Of a stretch of DNA of 5,846 nucleotides, positions 4,384 to 5,846 are shown one piece after another. The stretch lies in the NCBI GenBank assembly GCA_021107695.1, contig JAIOSI010000013.1:1-5846 (forward strand), given 5' to 3'. Both the position numbers and the translations under genes were made by a program. Positions within the stretch are counted from its first letter, which is position 1. Each line of letters opens with the position of its first letter. The notes below the pieces were generated by a model. The model saw nothing but the letters and a program-made list of their open reading frames with translations. It was not told the DNA's origin and did not search any database. Origin of the DNA: a bacterium. Lineage in GTDB: Bacteria; RBG-13-66-14.

Positions 4384-5846
4384 CTACAGATTATTCGGGA
4401 TGACGAAGATGAAGCGGGAGCCGACCCCCAGCTCGCTCTCCACCCAGATCTTGCCGCCGTGACCGTTGACAATCGCCTGGGTAATCGCCAGCCCAAGTCC
4501 GGTTCCGCCGTAGTGGCGGGTGATGGTCGAATCAACCTGGTAGAGGCGATCGAAGATGCGCTCGAACTCGCCCTCTGGCACGCCGATTCCCTGATCAATC
4601 ACGGAGAAGCGATACCCACCTGGTTCTTCGGTTAAGGTCATGACTATCTTGCCCTCGCCCAGGGTAAACTTGCTGGCATTGGAGAGCAGATTCGTGATGA
4701 CCAGCCGCAACCTGTCTTCATCTCCGCGAAGTTTAATCGCCTCTTCGGGAGCATCCAGTTCTAACTGTAAACGCTCGGCATCAATGAATTTATCCTGGAG
4801 GGTAACGAATTCACGGAGGAACGCCTGAACGTCGATCTCTTTTAACTCCAGATTGAAGTCGTCGGTCTCCAGCTTGAGCAGATTCAGCAGATCTCCGATC
4901 AGGGTGGTCAGCTCATCGGTTTTGTCAACAATCGTCCCGACAACATCCTGTTGTCGCTCGTTTATATCGCCGATAATCCCGTCGTGGAGCAACTGCGCGT
5001 AACCCTTGATAACGGTAACCGGTGTTTTTAGCTCGTGGCTGACCATCGAGACGAAGTCGGACTTCATCCGGTCCAGCTTCACCAGCTCCTCGTTCGCCCA
5101 CGCCAGAGCCATCGCCTTCTCACGAAGCTCCTCGTAGAGCTTGATGTTGTGCAGTGCCTGGGCGGTCTGGTCGGCAATTGACTCCAGGGCGGCAATGTCG
5201 GCCTGGTCAAAGGCCCTTTCGCTCAGGGATTCCAGATCCAATACGCCGTATATCTCTCCCTCAACCACCAGAGGAATAGTTAGTTCGCTGGCAATGTTAG
5301 TCTCGCCGGGATGGGAAACAAAGCTGGGATCTTTGGAAGCTACGGGGATGTAGCGGGTGCTTCCGGTACGGGCGGAGTAACCGATAATCCCCTCGTTAAG
5401 ATAGACGACAAAGCCGGGGCTGACTTCGTCGACCAATATTCCGCTGTGTGCCTCAAGTACCAGCTCATTATATTCTTTGTCCAGCAGAAAGAGAGCCACG
5501 TAATCATAGCCCAGGGATTCGTGAAGAGCGTCGGTTACCTGAGAAAGCAGCGATTTTTGATCCAGAGAAGAGAGTGCCAGACGACCGAGGCTGTTAATGA
5601 GTTTAAGCTGCTCCTGACGGCGTATCAACTCTTTTTCTGAAGCCTTGGTAGCGGTAACATCCCGCAGCGAACCGAGATAACGCCCCTGAACAGAGAGGAA
5701 GGTGGTGGTGGGAACCTTTCCCTTTCGAGATAGGTTGGCTTCAACGATGGTGCCGACCTGCTGGGCGATCTTGGTCTCGATATTCATCGCCACGATCAGC
5801 TTTGTTCCATTGGCGGTAATCAGGTTAAACTCCAGTTCCTGACGAC
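4384..5846 (-). CDS. PAS-GAF sensor histidine kinase (5' end outside window)
   Basis: The frame is open to the right edge, giving 486 visible residues and an unknown N-terminus. Counting from the first visible codon (5844): residues 1-65 look like the end of a PAS domain, closing with the typical LGSLRDVTATK and a short charged linker. About 94-235 is a GAF domain, with VALFLLD and IPLVVEGEIYGVLDLES; a probable coiled-coil linker follows. HisKA holds VSHELKTPVTVIKGY with phospho-acceptor His270 (codon 5037-5035). The HATPase domain (about 365-486) shows the N box NLLSNASKF, G1 DQGIGVP, F box IFDRLYQVD and G2 GGTGLGLAI. All catalytic motifs are intact, so an active autokinase that phosphorylates a response regulator is expected. 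No receiver domain or regulator gene is visible, so the partner is upstream or elsewhere. No membrane segment appears in the visible part; PAS and GAF suggest sensing of a small ligand or redox state, which is inference. It ends in TAG and converges with selC. Confidence 0.95.
   Translation of the reverse strand, partial: RQELEFNLITANGTKLIVAMNIETKIAQQVGTIVEANLSRKGKVPTTTFLSVQGRYLGSLRDVTATKASEKELIRRQEQLKLINSLGRLALSSLDQKSLLSQVTDALHESLGYDYVALFLLDKEYNELVLEAHSGILVDEVSPGFVVYLNEGIIGYSARTGSTRYIPVASKDPSFVSHPGETNIASELTIPLVVEGEIYGVLDLESLSERAFDQADIAALESIADQTAQALHNIKLYEELREKAMALAWANEELVKLDRMKSDFVSMVSHELKTPVTVIKGYAQLLHDGIIGDINERQQDVVGTIVDKTDELTTLIGDLLNLLKLETDDFNLELKEIDVQAFLREFVTLQDKFIDAERLQLELDAPEEAIKLRGDEDRLRLVITNLLSNASKFTLGEGKIVMTLTEEPGGYRFSVIDQGIGVPEGEFERIFDRLYQVDSTITRHYGGTGLGLAITQAIVNGHGGKIWVESELGVGSRFIFVIPNNL

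Noticed and set aside
4294..4635. 113-codon plus-strand ORF over the end of the kinase gene
   Set aside because: It is a shadow of the kinase frame, whose conserved motifs fix the minus strand as coding.
5791..5793. GTG at 5793 as the start of the histidine kinase
   Set aside because: The frame continues open upstream to the edge with PAS-like sequence and there is no Shine-Dalgarno before the GTG, so the gene is partial.

Overview
The window is bacterial chromosome, moderately GC-rich by eye. It carries a selenocysteine-decoding unit (selB followed by the tRNA-Sec gene selC) flanked by signalling genes. The tRNA-Sec has the bacterial long extra arm and 5-bp T stem, SelB has the bacterial four-domain plan, and the lipoprotein signal peptide fits a Gram-negative-like envelope. 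I cannot name the phylum from the sequence.

Layout. Minus strand, 678 to 1: the first 226 codons of a lipoprotein of the DUF4097 beta-repeat type, running off the left edge. Minus strand, 1816 to 755: a soluble class III nucleotidyl cyclase with an N-terminal zinc-binding-like region and the residues of an adenylate cyclase. It lies 76 bases upstream of the lipoprotein gene and probably shares its transcript. Bases 1817-1968 form a divergent promoter region, with a good sigma70-like promoter on each strand and a 7-bp inverted repeat around the cyclase -35 box. Plus strand, 1969 to 3912: selB (647 codons). The tRNA-Sec gene (UCA anticodon, CCA encoded) starts only 23 bases later, so the two are probably co-transcribed. 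Plus strand 4113-4150 is a plausible rho-independent terminator for that unit. Minus strand, 5846 to 4384: a PAS-GAF-HisKA-HATPase sensor histidine kinase, open at the right edge, converging on selC.

The 350-base gene-free stretch between selC and the kinase is packed with hairpins. Its most striking part (4063-4355) is organised as a diverged inverted duplication. At each end is a 17-base hairpin with the framework CTGnnnCTTCGnnnCAG, whose variable positions differ between the two copies in a compensatory way. About 30 bases inward on each side is a TAGGGGCG ... GCCCCTGC palindromic module. This looks like a composite dispersed repeat or small non-autonomous element.

Functionally, SelB with GTP brings Sec-tRNA to UGA codons on SECIS-bearing mRNAs; SelA, SelD and any selenoprotein must be encoded elsewhere. 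The main oddity of the tRNA is a C at the discriminator position facing a G at -1, giving a possible ninth acceptor pair. The cyclase/lipoprotein pair and the kinase appear to be independent signalling loci.
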